Source of the DNA: Epiperipatus broadwayi
Taxonomy: Eukaryota; Onychophora; Udeonychophora; Euonychophora; Peripatidae
Length of the DNA stretch: 64,000 nt
Assembly: GCA_028023455.1 (NCBI GenBank)
Contig: JAQFVV010006215.1
Location: forward strand, 8,289,230-8,353,229
Direction of reading: 5' to 3'
Shown: positions 46,103 to 57,893 of the stretch, one piece after another
How the letters are laid out: each line of letters opens with the position of its first letter
Position numbering within the stretch: the first letter of the stretch is position 1
Program-made: the position numbers and the translations under genes
Notes under the pieces: generated by a model
Database searches by the model: none
Told to the model about the DNA's origin: nothing
The model's input: the letters and a program-made list of their open reading frames with translations, nothing else

Positions 46103-47295
46103 GTATGTTTTGAAATATTTATTATTCTACAATTTGGAAAATTTAAATCAGTGTTTTAATTACAGAAGTTTTATGAAAATGAAAATTTGTTTTTTTAAAA
46201 AAAAAGAAAAAGTTTAAGTTAAAATAAAGTAAAGCGTTAAAGCTATCAAAATATTTAATATTTCCGTTTTTTAATTCTGATAAAATATAATATTGATTGA
46301 TATTTAACTTTACAATGCCATTAATATTTGCTAATTAATTTGTTTAACGCTTGGATCATAAACATTTTTCAAATAATTAATCAAAGTTTTTTATAATTGT
46401 ATCGTCTATTTAAAAATGAATAAATTAATTGCTGTAATTAGTTATTCCTGGATTAACGCAATGGATAAATAAATACTTGCATGGATAGGATAAACTTGGA
46501 ACACTTTTGATAGAGAGATGTAGGGATTAATAACTTTATGAAAAACATTTTCATTTAAATTCTGTGTATCCTGTTTTTAAAATTGTTTCATGTTTGGAGA
46601 GCCACGCAAATCGTTAATCTAATATTGCTTTAATAACTAATCAAATGGATATAATTGCATGTATGGAATTTAACTACAGTTATAGCTATTACCTCATATA
46701 CTTATTATTCTACACATTGTACATGGATTCCACGGATCACATTAGGAGTTACAAAATGCTATACAATCCAATTTGTGATACACATCTGCTAAAATTCATG
46801 TATTTGAACTATAAAATGCTTTACATTTAGTTTTATCACACACACACACCGTTAAATGTTATATGTTAATGAATAATACATTTATTTAATTTTATCGTTA
46901 TATGAACTCGCATATGAAGTTCATAAGTTATATTTGTTAGATTTAAATTAATAAAGGTTGAATAAAATATTTATTCAAATCGGAAGAGCGCTCGTGGAGA
47001 AAGCTTAAACAGTACTTAATGAATTCATGAGATATACCAATCTTTATGAGATATTTTGTGAGTCTTTCCAGATTTATATTCCCATGCCAATATTATTTAT
47101 ATTATATTATACATGTTTATTTTAAGCAAGATAAGTAGTACATTAGTTGTCCTGATTATTGTAATATTTTACTAAGCAAGAACCCACATTTGCTAAAGTG
47201 TCAGCGTATTCTGAATAATCAGAAGAATTGAGGGGGATGATTTGCACTTTAATGTGAAGTAAATTATAATGTTGTTTTAGTATGTTAAAGGCTTT

Positions 47296-47388
47296 AATCT
47301 GTGCTGGTGGTTAATCCGCAGATTATTTTAATTGCCATTTTGTATTTTACACATTCCTGCGCTGGTGGTTAATCCGCGGAATTGTGTG
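47296..47388. repeat. Two hairpins with the same loop
   Basis: AATCTGTG and CGCAGATT (47296-47324), and ACACATTCCTGCG and CGCGGAATTGTGT (47350-47388), enclose nearly the same loop, CTGGTGGTTAATC. The stem bases differ while pairing is kept. Confidence 0.5.
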
Positions 47389-48834
47389 ATTATACGTATG
47401 ACTTTATGATAGTGTTTAAATACGCAAAACGTTAGTATTATTTAATTCCTACGTGTAGATGAATACATCCACAGGAATATGTTTGCTTCACAGATATAAG
47501 TTGGGCAAAGTATTTTAGTTAATCTGCTAAATCATCTTCTTCATTTGTAAGCATAATTTATCGGTTAGATTGATAAATGGCAACAGGACATTCTATTCAA
47601 GTACTTCATGATAATTAACTGTTGGTTAATTATTATCTACCGGAGTGTAAGTTTACATTTTCATTTTAATTAATGATTACATTATAGCTAAAACATACAA
47701 ACATCATATTATTTATTATATTATTATAGGTATACAGTAGGGATTTATTGAATCTGGAAATGACGTTCAATATTTCATAAGTTAATGCTGAATTTAATAA
47801 TTGTCTCAATGTTCATTACATTAGATTGAATAAGGTATGATTAGGTTTTTTAAAACTATACCTATAAATGTATTGAAGAAAGTTAATGGAACTATCATTT
47901 ATTTATTTATTTGTTTATTTATGTTTTTATTTAAAATATTGAAATTAACTATTTATTGTTCATAAAGTTTGTAAATAAAAGTTGATTTATAATTAAACTT
48001 ACTGTGCCGTTGCTATGTGTCATTCATAACATCAGAAATCATAAACTTTGGATAGAGCATACATTATAGAGCATACATTGAATTACATATTATTGTCTAC
48101 ATGATATAAGAATTTATTAATATTTTGAGAAAACATTAAGATGCTTTTCGTCTTTGGTAGTATATGATTGGTAAGGTACAATAAAATCCCATTTACCTTT
48201 TCCATCATTGTGGCTTTGCGTATTTGATTCTAGTATAAAATACAAATTAATTATTAAACTTGTGAACAGATTTATTCAATAATGATATGATTAAATATAT
48301 TTACCTAACATTTTTAAATTTTCATTCGTCAATACAATAAGAGTCTCAATGATATATTAAATTATAAAAGAACCCAATTATTCATGTTTATTAATTGCAA
48401 AGCTTTACCTGGACTAGCATCTGTCTTAGAAATCATATAGATGATTTAAAATTTCATAATTTTATGTGGTTCCACAAATTACGCTATCTTGTACATGGTC
48501 GGCCATAGGGTCGCATACCATAAAAATCGCAAATTGAGGTTCAAGGGTGATAAAATTGCACTTATAATTTGTTTAATATGTTTTATAATAATACTATGAT
48601 AGGTCTTCGTGGTATACCCTGGCTGCGATCAAATAAATTATAAAAAGTTAGGTTAATTCATTAATTTTGTCTGTAGTAAGTTGCCCCAGATGTTGATTGT
48701 GGTCTTTTGTGCATAAAATAAATAGTATGATATGCTTTTGGATACAGCTCTTAATAGCTGATAATGTGCAATGAGAGTTGATCAGTGACCAAGGTTGTAA
48801 TTCCTAGTGCACTTACGTTACGTAGTTGAGATTA

Positions 48835-48990
48835 CACAATTTACGGTTACAATTTATAGTGCCGCAACAAGTACGGCATGATGATGGGTAGTTGGAGGGG
48901 TGATGGAAGGTTGGTTACCACCTTTGTGAGCCATCAGGGTGGCCGGCTCCGGGGATTTTGGTTACAGCTTTTGGCTCGAGAAGATGTTTT
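48835..48990. other. GC-richer island of unknown nature
   Basis: Contrasts with AT-rich surroundings (ccgcaacaagtacggcat, ggtggccggctccgggg). No tRNA boxes, splice-bounded frame or known repeat recognised. Confidence 0.3.
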
Positions 48991-49664
48991 GGTTACAATA
49001 TATATATATGCATCCAAAGGTAAATCTTAATAAACTCTAATTCCTGTATTATCTAATAAGCTTGTAGTATAATAATTCCTTTTAATATGAGCTATAAGTA
49101 TTCATCTATTTAGTATGTTATCCACAAACACCATAATATAAGCATTAGGATTACTACACATGCATATTAAATATATTTCCAGTAGAACTACAATGTCTGG
49201 TAGATGGTGTTATGGTCTCATGATTAGACCTAGGTGTATTCAACATTCTGTATTTTGTTCTCTTCCTCTAGTGAATGATTGTTAGGGTAGTTGCTTAAAA
49301 TTATTATTATTATTTTTTTCTCCAAAACCAGCTTTTACTTTATTTATAGTGACTAACACTTTACTCTTAATATATGTGTGGTTGTTTTGTTTATATACAC
49401 GTATGTTCCAAATTCAATCAGCAATTAGAATTAACATTTGACTAAGGCAAAAACAAAATTGTAATGTGATGAAAGTCATGATTTTATTTATTAGATGGTT
49501 TTAATTTAAATCTATGATCCTTAGGAATCAGACATCAATGTTTTTGAATCTAGCAATCTATTTTATTTAACTTTTTACAGAGGTTAAACTCTTCATACAT
49601 ACAGTGCACTACTCAGTGAAAGCCAGAGTAATAAAATCTTTATCTAGTGCCTACTCATCCAATA

Positions 49665-49706
49665 TCCCCAGACTAGTTTCTAGCTTGTGGCTTTCATCAG
49701 TGAGAG
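49665..49706 (-). ncRNA. Hammerhead ribozyme, family A, cluster 3
   Basis: Minus strand: CTCTCA, CTGATGA, stem II AGC-CACAA-GCT, GAAA, C-TA-G, TC, TGGGGA. Stem II differs from other copies at both members of a pair (G-C to A-U), so pairing is kept. All core residues are present; five of six stem I positions pair. Confidence 0.83.
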
Positions 49707-50249
49707 CCTTGTATCTGAGAGCACTGCATGTAGATCTTAGGATATAATGCAGCCCTCTAGCAGCCACCTTTTATCTTATTAGCTAACTATAAAGCTTTGA
49801 GTCCAAAATGAAAACACAAAAATGTTTTCAATTCAAGCTCATTAGCTTATATAGTTGTATAAATCTGAACTCAATTCAGCATCCATATTTTTTGGTGTCC
49901 TTGATTCTATAATAACCACAGTCCCCATAATCATTTTGGGCAGGATTGATGATCATCATTCTTTATGCTTACACAAGCTGTTTACACAGAAGCTAAATTC
50001 TCCATACAGTAGTGCAAGCCAGAGTAATCAATGCTGCAAAAAATTTGTGCATAAAATACCTATCTATTGCCTATTCATGCAACATCACCAGATTAGTTTC
50101 TAGCTTTGACTTTCATAAATGAGAAACCTTGGATCTGAGAGCTTTTTGGACTCAAAGCTTTATAGTTAGCTAATAAGGGTAAAAAGTGGATATTGGAGGG
50201 TTGCATTAGATCTTAATGTCTAGGTGCAGTGCTTTCAATTACAAGGCTC

Positions 50250-50292
50250 CTCACCGTGAAAGCCACAAGTTAGAAACTACTCTGGGAATATT
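50250..50292 (+). ncRNA. Degenerate hammerhead core, cluster 3 inverted copy
   Basis: TCCTCA is followed by CCGTGA in place of CTGATGA. Stem II (AGC-CACAA-GTT with one wobble) and GAAAC are kept, but the cleavage triplet reads CTC. Inactive. Confidence 0.4.
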
Positions 50293-51186
50293 GGATGAGT
50301 AGGGACTAGATAGGGATTTTATGCACAAATCTTCTTGCATCCATTGATTACTTTGGCTTGCGCTGAGTGGCGCTGCTGTATGGAGAGTTTAACCTCTGTG
50401 CAAACAGCATGTGGAGGCATAAAGAATGATGATAATGTGATATTTAGTATAGTTCTTTTTCTAACTGGTTTTACGAATATGGAAATTTCAGTAAATAGAA
50501 TACACTAATTTTTTCTTGTGTAGGTAGTTTATTGGTACAATGTATGTAGATTCTCTCACAAATTAAATATCCAATAAAGTTATTAAAGTTTCCTTTTTAA
50601 TACAACTTATCCATCTGTTATTTTTATGAAAAAGGAATATCTTTTTATAATTTCCTTTTTTGTTACTATCTCAGTTTTCTCTCATGGATATCATTCCATT
50701 GTCACTTTAAACAATTGATGTAATAATGTTGATATAATATTAAATATACTTGCATCCATACATATATATGTAAATTATTACATATGAAGTGCAATGTGTA
50801 TTAATCATTCATTAATATGCAAGTAAATATGTTGTTTTCACGAAATAATTTTCCCAAACTTAAAGTGTTTTCATCTTTTTCTTTGTTGCAAGTTAAATTG
50901 TTATTAAAGTTTACTGTACTAAACATCTGTACTAACTACATTCTGATAATCCTCCAATGATTTTAATTTTGAATTTTTTTTAAACAAGATAAAGAATAAA
51001 AGAATATAGTTAAGATATTAATTAAATCTTAAGGTAGCTGTTGTGTTTTTTCAGATAAAATAGAGAAACTGGCAATTTTAATGATTATTATTTCCGAGTG
51101 AAGTAATAAGTTGATACCAAAAAAATTTTTTTAAGTAATATACATACATACATAATCATGTTTTTTTTTTTTTTATGATGACCTGG

Positions 51187-51228
51187 CCCAACTGATGAGT
51201 GCTAGTTCCGCATAAAATGCATCTTGGG
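51187..51228 (+). ncRNA. Degenerate hammerhead, family B unit 1
   Basis: CCCAA, CTGATGA, a weakened stem II (GTGC/GCAT), then AAAA in place of GAAA, TGCATC, TTGGG. Loss of G12 should abolish cleavage. Confidence 0.6.
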
Positions 51229-51603
51229 GGTTATTTGTCTTTTATTGTATCTTTATTTATATGAAATTATTTATGAAATAAAAAAGAATGGAGAAATATG
51301 GAAGTTGTCTATCTATAAAAAAGATATTACACATGGGAGAAAGAGAAACGTAAATAGCCATGCGTGTGTGTGTGTTGAAAATCAGATATATTAATCTTTA
51401 ACTTGGATTAAAGTTTATATCTGTGCTAGAGAAAATCTCTAGTTTAATAAATGATTAGTAATAATCATTACGTGTTTATCAAAAAGTTGATAACTAAAAG
51501 TTGGGAGAGGAGTAAATTGACGCTTGAAAATAAAAATGAGACAATTTGCTCTACATAAATACTCTTCATGTAATAAAGATATATATGAGAGATGATGACC
51601 TGG

Positions 51604-51645
51604 CCCAACTGATGAGTGCTGGTTCAGCACGAAATGCATCTTGGG
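51604..51645 (+). ncRNA. Hammerhead ribozyme, family B unit 2 (canonical)
   Basis: CCCAA, CTGATGA, stem II GTGCTG-GTT-CAGCAC (six perfect pairs), GAAA, short stem III (A-U, U-A around GC), cleavage triplet ATC at 51638-51640, TTGGG. Every invariant residue of the hammerhead core is present and all three stems form. This is the most complete ribozyme in the window. Confidence 0.92.
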
Positions 51646-52421
51646 GGTTATTTGTCTTTTATTGTATCTTTATTTATATGAAATTATTTATGAAATAAAA
51701 AAGAATGGAAAAATATGGAAGTTGTCTATCTATATAATCACGTTTTGAAGGAGCTTCCTAACTGGTACAACATATATATAGATATGAGTGTGCTTATATA
51801 TAATAAAACTGAAGTTGACTGTATTAATTTACTATATCAATATTAGTTACATAAATAATTATTAAGTTACAGTCAGTTTATGATATGTTTATGTGATGAT
51901 CTACTGTAAAATGGCTATAATAACTCAGTTTTGTTTAATGTATGCACTTTTATATTTGATATTATTTTTTAAAAATATACATAGTTCAAGTTAAACTATT
52001 CTGAAATATGTTTAGCACATATACCTAGGATCTATTTATTAATAACTCACTTTTAAGATAGCCATGAACTAGAGATTTAAAAAATCTCAAACATTTTTGA
52101 CTTTTTCTTTTAAAGCAAAATATTTACAAGGATGAATTAAATATATTTAATGTATTCAAAATTTACAAAAGTGAAACTATTACTATTAAATAATTATTAT
52201 AATTTTAGTATTAAAAAGATAGATTGTTATGACAAATTATCACATTAACAATTATATCTGATCTCATGATTGATACTGCAGCCTAGTGGGAACATATAAT
52301 TATTATCAGATGACATTTTCAATCGTATGCTATGATTTCTTTTTCAAATTTAATTTTTGGGTCTATTAGCTAAAAACGATAAAAATGCTATTAAGTATTA
52401 AGGCCCAGACATGTTACTCAC

Positions 52422-52506
52422 CTGATAGCTAGCAGAAGCTTTTATTAAAAGAACATGTGTTTCAAATTCATTCACATCTAATGGAGACTTCACTGAAATA
52501 TCGCCA
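52422..52506 (-). CDS. Cadherin exon D (EC repeat)
   Basis: An 85-bp exon with an attttttag acceptor and a cag|gtgagt donor. The first base completes a Ser codon, giving NATSGDISVKSPLDVNEFE across the C/D junction. This is the canonical xTGxIxxxxxLDxE cadherin signature in slightly altered form. It continues HVLLIKASASYQ and ends in phase 0, joining exon E across an 11.5-kb intron. Exons B, C and D form a tight group within about 500 bp, unlike the other exons of the gene. Confidence 0.87.
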
Positions 52507-52623
52507 CTAAAAAATAACCATTTAAATTATAACATTTAATTAATAACAGTTAAGCATTTTACATTTATGTGTTAAAATTATAGTTATCCAATTAAAAATT
52601 CAAGATAAATAAATATAATTTAC

Positions 52624-52709
52624 CTAGTTGCATTAATATCAAAATAACTTTTATTGTTACCAGCAACAATACTATATCTCAAATCAGGAATAGGTCCTTC
52701 TATAGTTGC
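52624..52709 (-). CDS. Cadherin exon C (EC repeat, central strands)
   Basis: An 86-bp exon bounded by a tatttcag acceptor and an ag|gtaaat donor. It begins in phase 0 and ends with two bases of a Ser codon completed by exon D. The peptide (ATIEGPIPDLRYSIVAG, then NKSYFDINAT) matches the cadherin pattern of a Y-S-I strand followed by F-x-I-xxxTG. The acidic DxD-type calcium motif normally just before the Y-S-I strand is absent here and reads EGPIPD. Only 75 bp of intron separates it from exon B. Confidence 0.87.
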
Positions 52710-52783
52710 CTGAAATAAGTAATTGACAAATAAATTAGAATTCAACAAATATTTAAAATAAATCTAAATTATTGTTATTTTAC

Positions 52784-52913
52784 ATTCATAGTGAAAATTA
52801 TCCCAGTGGTTGTTTTCTCATTCACATTCTGCATGTACCATGGGTCTTGAAACTGGGGTTTACTTTGATAAGGACATGATTCTTTCTTTACCTCTATAGT
52901 GGCAACACTAGAT
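52784..52913 (-). CDS. Cadherin exon B (EC boundary)
   Basis: Second cadherin exon in the window, 130 bp, between a tttttcag acceptor and an aat|gtaaaa donor. Its first base completes the split Arg codon from exon A, so A joins B without loss of frame over a 9-kb intron. It encodes the last strand of one EC repeat (ATIEVKKE), then CPYQSKPQF where most cadherins have DxNDNxPxF, then the start of the next EC repeat with a QNVNE calcium-site glutamate. The missing DxNDN means this linker probably binds less calcium than usual. That is an inference from the motif, not something measured. It ends in phase 0 and joins exon C. Confidence 0.88.
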
Positions 52914-53465
52914 CTGAAAAATTAATTACAAACATACTGTTATAATAGTATTTGGTTGTAAAAAGTGCTTTATAATAGTATTTGGTTGTAAAAAATTGAT
53001 TTTTCATATAGCATAATATAATTAATATTTTCATATTAACATTATAGAAAATACTATAATATACAAACTATTTGAATGTAGCATGATAATAAAGATGTTT
53101 GTTAACATATTTTGTCAATTAATTCATCATGCAACAGTTAAATAATATTTGAATAAACATTACTGGTTTCTAATGACTTCAAAGTAACAACAAGTCTCAA
53201 ATTAATGAAAGACTAATAATAAATAAAATGTACTGAAATCAAAGTATAAGGAGATTGGTATCAAATTTTTCACTTCACAGGACATCTGGGTCTATCTCAA
53301 GAAAATTCTTAATATATTTTTCTATAATGACAACTAAAAGGAAAAAGGTTAAACAAAAATAAATGTATTAATAGCAATTAGTCAGATCAAAGAATACATA
53401 AATTCTTATAACAACTTTTGATGACATGCCTAAATTCTAAAACTTTCAAGACTGTGGAGAATTAT

Positions 53466-54214
53466 TAGATGTGTCATATTGGACTATTTCCATCATCTAT
53501 GAGTGAATGTTGAATGTATAGAAAATTTTAAACTTTATTTAAATTTTGCAAATACAAACAACTGTTAGTAATAATACACTATTAGGCATCATAGGTTATT
53601 CTCCACTCTTCTCAGGTGTTGCTGGCCTCTATGTACAGTGACAATATTCACTTAGAAGTTGAACTAGCACTTTAGATTCTTGAATATTGACAATGATAAA
53701 TAAACCTATAAGTCAACCCAGTGTGGCAATACATAATGTATGGAAGCCTCTAATTAATCTTGCTCTTAGGAAAAATATTAAACAATAGAAAAAAAATTAA
53801 TTAGCCTTGCTCATAAAAAAAAATTGAAGGACTCAGGAGGATTTAAATCAATCCTCATATATAAATATATCAAATTTCTACTATATGTTGCCTTTGACAG
53901 GATAGCTCAGTTGGTAGTGCATTTGTCTTAAATTTGATATTCAAGAATCTAAAGGTGCAAGTTCAACTTGTACGTGAATATTGTCATTGTGCATATAGGC
54001 CAGCAACACCCAAAGAAGAGTGGAGAATAATACTACTCAAAACATTGTGTAATTACTGACTTGTGTTGTCTATTATTACTAACAGTGGTTTGTATTTGGA
54101 AAGTTTAAATAAAGTTTAACATTTTCTATATATTCAACATTCACTCATAGATGATGGAAATAGTTCGACATATCACATCTAATAATATACCATCATCACA
54201 AATCTTCAGAGAAA
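53466..54214. mobile_element. Foldback insert with 13-bp TSD and tRNA-like head
   Basis: Bordered by an exact 13-bp repeat, tgtggagaattat, at 53453-53465 and 54215-54227. Left arm 53466-53695 and right arm about 53935-54195 are inverted copies (for example ATCATCTATGAGTGAATGTTGAA at the left and its mirror at the right). A tRNA-like Pol III promoter lies at the start of the right arm. No protein frame. Confidence 0.75.
53895..53972 (+). ncRNA. tRNA-like Pol III promoter head in the foldback
   Basis: GGATAGCTCAGTTGGTAGTGC at 53900-53920 is a strong A box (D-arm) as in many tRNAs. GGTGCAAGTTCAACTTG (53954-53970) resembles a worn B box (T-arm) at a tRNA-like distance. No proper acceptor stem, so it is a SINE head rather than a tRNA gene. 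Confidence 0.5.
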
Positions 54215-54227
54215 TGTGGAGAATTAT

Positions 54228-56626
54228 CATTGACTGCCTTTACTAAACTAAATTACATTAAAGAAAAACATTCAGTCACACAAGAGAAGCTTCTATATTA
54301 TATATAATTCATTCCCTTTATATATAATACTTTTATAATGACAAAACTAACTTATTGATATCAACAGATACATTTATTGGCTAATATTCTATTCAAGTTT
54401 GTTGAGGATTGTATAAATCAAATGATAACTTTTATTATTAGATAGCTACAACTTATATCACTTTTAAAAGACTTCAACAAAAGATAATCAAAAGTAATGT
54501 AATCAAGATTCTAATAAAATTTAATCTTCAATGATTTTCAACAATTGAGAAAAGACAGAGGTGTGGCACTGGGGATGAAAAACCAAATTTTTAAATTATT
54601 TGCCAATTGAAGCAGCACTATACTAATTAATCACATAAATGTCTAATCTGATTTCTTAAAAAATTTATAAGGAATATCTTTTCTGAGATTATGTGAAACA
54701 TAGTGCAATGATCTCCAAAGTGTGTATGTACACGTAAGCTATTTCAAGACATTTTGAATGTAGGATCTGATGTTTTTTAATTTTTCTTGCTTTCATCAAT
54801 GAATTGATCTTAGCAAAAAAGGGATTCCAATAAACTTCTGACAAAAAATAACAAAAAAATCATCTGTGAGGTGACAATAAGAAAGTGGTTATACAGTTTT
54901 TGATCATCAATAAAATTCCTAGGCATCTTAATTGGCACATCTTTTAGAAAAATTGTATTTTTCATAAATAAAATTATCACATGGAAAGTGTACTCATCTT
55001 TAAAATTATTCTCATTCCCACAGATCATTCATTTATAAAAATCAGAATCATAAAGGCAGTTATAAAAGAAATATCTTCAAGCTATTCTTCTTGATATGTC
55101 ACTGGAATCTTTAAAAGAAAAGCTACATGACTTCTTTTGTTTAATTGAAGTCAGGATTATGCAGATACTAATCATATCCAGTCATCAAAAGTTTTAATGG
55201 AGAATTATATAAAAACCAGTAATTCATGTATTTAAACAAGAGCACCATAACTGAATAAAATAACATCATTGAAGAATTTGATATTTAGATTTGTTTAATA
55301 AATACCGGGATCAAGTAGAATTATGATTGTTTTTCTATTTTCATATTTTTAACAAACCATATAAATACTGTAAAAATATTGCTGAGACAATAATTCATGT
55401 AATTGACATTTGAATTTTTTTACAATTGTAAAAACTGCATTGACATCATCAAAAAAAAAAAAATCATTACCTTCCAAGCTTATTGTTTCAATTTATTTAA
55501 TTTGCAAGCTGTAACTGTCTCAATTTTTCCACCCCATTTGTAGTTAATTTTCCAAAAACTTTAAATATTTACTGAAGGAAGTCTGAAAAAAATATAAATC
55601 CATGGAGATATTATGATGCAATGAAATTTAAGCATATATTTTTAATGATGAGTTTTTAGGTTACTGTCAATCATGAATATCATTATTTCATACATCAAAC
55701 ATTTTAACCATGCTTATTATGATGAGCCATTTAAATACATGAGCTGGATACTGACAGCTATTAATAGCTTATTCATTTCTAATGTACATTTTTATATCTG
55801 CATAACTTTATAAATTGTGATGATTTGATTCTGGTGTATCATACCCATGTGTAAACTTTTTACAAATGTAATACTATTTTTCTAACAATTTGTCATATAA
55901 CTAGACTGTAGTAGATTAGAGTCTACTCTAATTATTTCAAATTAATCATTAAATAAATACTATTATATATTGTATATATTTATAAAGCAACTGTTGATGC
56001 TTATTAAAATTGTTAAAATAGATTGATTTCACAATGTATAATATAATCAGATGGTTAGATCTTTGGACAGTTGTGCAATGTTTGAATACCAGAAGTGACA
56101 GATTGAGCATTGATCCAGAACTTTTAATTCACTAGTTGCCATTTTAACATTATGCTAAACAATGTAGAGCATTTCATATACTGAATATATAATGAGAGAA
56201 AATTATTACTGCTAAAAATAAGAACAGTAGAATGGCTTTATTACTCAGGGGTTTATAAGAAACTGAATGCTAGAATTAAAAGATTTATGCATGATCCATG
56301 TACCCCCTCTATCATTACACCAAATCATTCAGAGCACAATCTGATAACTAAAGCTTTATATTGCAATAGTAATGATTTAGTACATTATATATGTGTGCAC
56401 ATATAAACTACATAATGGTATTTGTTTTGTTTTTTTGTTTATTACAAATATTACATTAGCAATGTCAAAAGTCTTTTTAAATATTTTTGCAACATTTTGT
56501 ATTTAAATAATTAAATCAAATACACAATGGCATGCTGTACAACTTATTTAATATTGTTGTAATTTGTAAGTTATATTTTTAAAAATAAATTCTTTAATGA
56601 AAACTGAAAATATTTAAATATACTCA
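54228..56626. other. Intron, nothing recognised
   Basis: AT-rich. The open frame at 54810-55028 has no domain pattern. No repeat link seen. Confidence 0.45.
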
Positions 56627-56830
56627 TCAATAAAGTTTAGGCAGGATTGGTGTTAAACCACTAAACATCACATGATCACTATCTCATACTAGCACAATAA
56701 TTGTTATTAAACAATTCAAAACAAAACAACACTCTCCATATAGTAGTGCCATCTTGTGCTAACAAGAGCAATCAATGGATGCCAGAAGGCTTGTGCATAA
56801 AATCCCTATCTAGTGCCTACTCAGCCAATA

Positions 56831-56872
56831 TCCCCAGACTAGTTTCTGGCTTGTGGCCTTCATCAGTGAGGA
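56831..56872 (-). ncRNA. Hammerhead ribozyme, family A, cluster 4 unit 1
   Basis: Minus strand: TCCTCA, CTGATGA, GGC-CACAA-GCC, GAAA, C-TA-G, TC, TGGGGA. Full core, six-pair stem I. Confidence 0.88.
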
Positions 56873-57296
56873 GCCTTGGATCTGAGAGCACTGCACCTAG
56901 ATCTTAGGATCTAATGCAACCCTCCAGCACCCACCTTTTAACTCTATTTAACTACAAAACTATGAGAATGAAATTGAAAACACTATTAATATTTTCAATC
57001 CAAGCTCTATAGCTTATATAGTCATATGGGTCTGAACTCAATTCAGTACCCATACATTTTGGTGTCTTTGGCTTTTTAACAACCATAGCCACCACTATCC
57101 TATTAGGCAGGATTGGTGTTAAACCACTAAACATCACATGATCACTATCTCATACTAGCACAATAATTGTTATTAAACAATTCAAAACAAAACAACACTC
57201 TCCATATAGTAGTGCCATCTTGTGCTAACAAGAGCAATCAATGGATGCCAGAAGGCTTGTGCATAAAATCCCTATCTAGTGCCTACTCATCCAATA

Positions 57297-57338
57297 TCCC
57301 CAGACTAGTTTCTGGCTTGTGGCCTTCATCAGTGAGGA
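57297..57338 (-). ncRNA. Hammerhead ribozyme, family A, cluster 4 unit 2
   Basis: Same sequence as the unit 1 ribozyme, 466 bp away in the same orientation. Transcription across both would give two cleavages and a 466-nt RNA. Confidence 0.88.
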
Positions 57339-57718
57339 GCCTTGGATCTGAGAGCACTGCACCTAGCACAAGATGGCACTACTATATGGAGAGTGTTGTT
57401 TTGTTTTAAATTGTTTAATAACAATTATTGTGCTAGTATGAGATAGTGATCATGTGATGTTTAGTGGTTTAACACCAATCCTGCCTAATAGGATAGTGGT
57501 GGCTATGGTTGTTAAAAAGCCAAAGACACCAAAATGTATGGGTACTGAATTGAGTTCAGACCCATATGACTATATAAGCTATAGAGCTTGGATTGAAAAT
57601 ATTAATAGTGTTTTCAATTTCATTCTCATAGTTTTGTAGTTAAATAGAGTTAAAAGGTGGGTGCTGGAGGGTTGCATTAGATCCTAAGATCTAGGTGCAG
57701 TGCTCTCAGATCCAAGGC

Positions 57719-57760
57719 TCCTCACTGATGAAGGCCACAAGCCAGAAACTAGTCTGGGGA
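57719..57760 (+). ncRNA. Hammerhead ribozyme, family A, cluster 4 inverted copy
   Basis: TCCTCA, CTGATGA, GGC-CACAA-GCC, GAAA, C-TA-G, TC, TGGGGA on the plus strand. Identical in core and stems to the two minus-strand copies. Confidence 0.88.
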
Positions 57761-57893
57761 TATTGGATGAGTAGGCACTAGATAGGGATTTTATGCACAA
57801 GCCTTCTGGCATCCATTGATTGCTCTTGTTAGCACAAGATGGCACTACTATATGGAGAGTGTTGTTTTGTTTTGAATTGTTCAATAAAGTTTA

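Larger units (their letters stand above)
49575..50450. mobile_element. Hammerhead repeat cluster 3
   Basis: Family A copies: a first unit (about 49575-49985) with a minus-strand hammerhead, a second diverged unit about 420 bp on (core near 50100, degenerate), then an inverted copy (50150-50450) with a plus-strand degenerate core. Blocks shared with the other clusters include ATTTTTTGGTGTCCTTG and GGCAGGATTGATG. I could not find a clear target duplication. Confidence 0.7.
51165..51733 (+). mobile_element. Hammerhead repeat, family B: about 1.4 tandem units of 417 bp with TSD
   Basis: The block from GATGACCTGGCCCAACTGAT to GGAAGTTGTCTATCTATA occurs twice (from 51176 and from 51593), offset 417 bp. 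The borders carry ataatcatgtttt (51152-51164) and ataatcacgtttt (51734-51746), a 13-bp repeat with one mismatch. Each unit has a hammerhead. No coding. Layout and size match small retrozymes, in which RNA between two hammerheads is released and circularised. Confidence 0.75.
56640..57880. mobile_element. Hammerhead repeat cluster 4, youngest palindromic insert, 13-bp TSD
   Basis: Bordered by an exact 13-bp repeat, tcaataaagttta, at 56627-56639 and 57881-57893. It consists of a full unit (56641-57106), a second unit starting exactly 466 bp later and cut at about 57366, and an inverted copy (57366-57880). The three copies are almost identical, so this cluster formed and inserted recently. Three intact hammerheads, two on the minus and one on the plus strand. 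The small open frames, repeated three times, are by-products of the unit. Confidence 0.88.
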
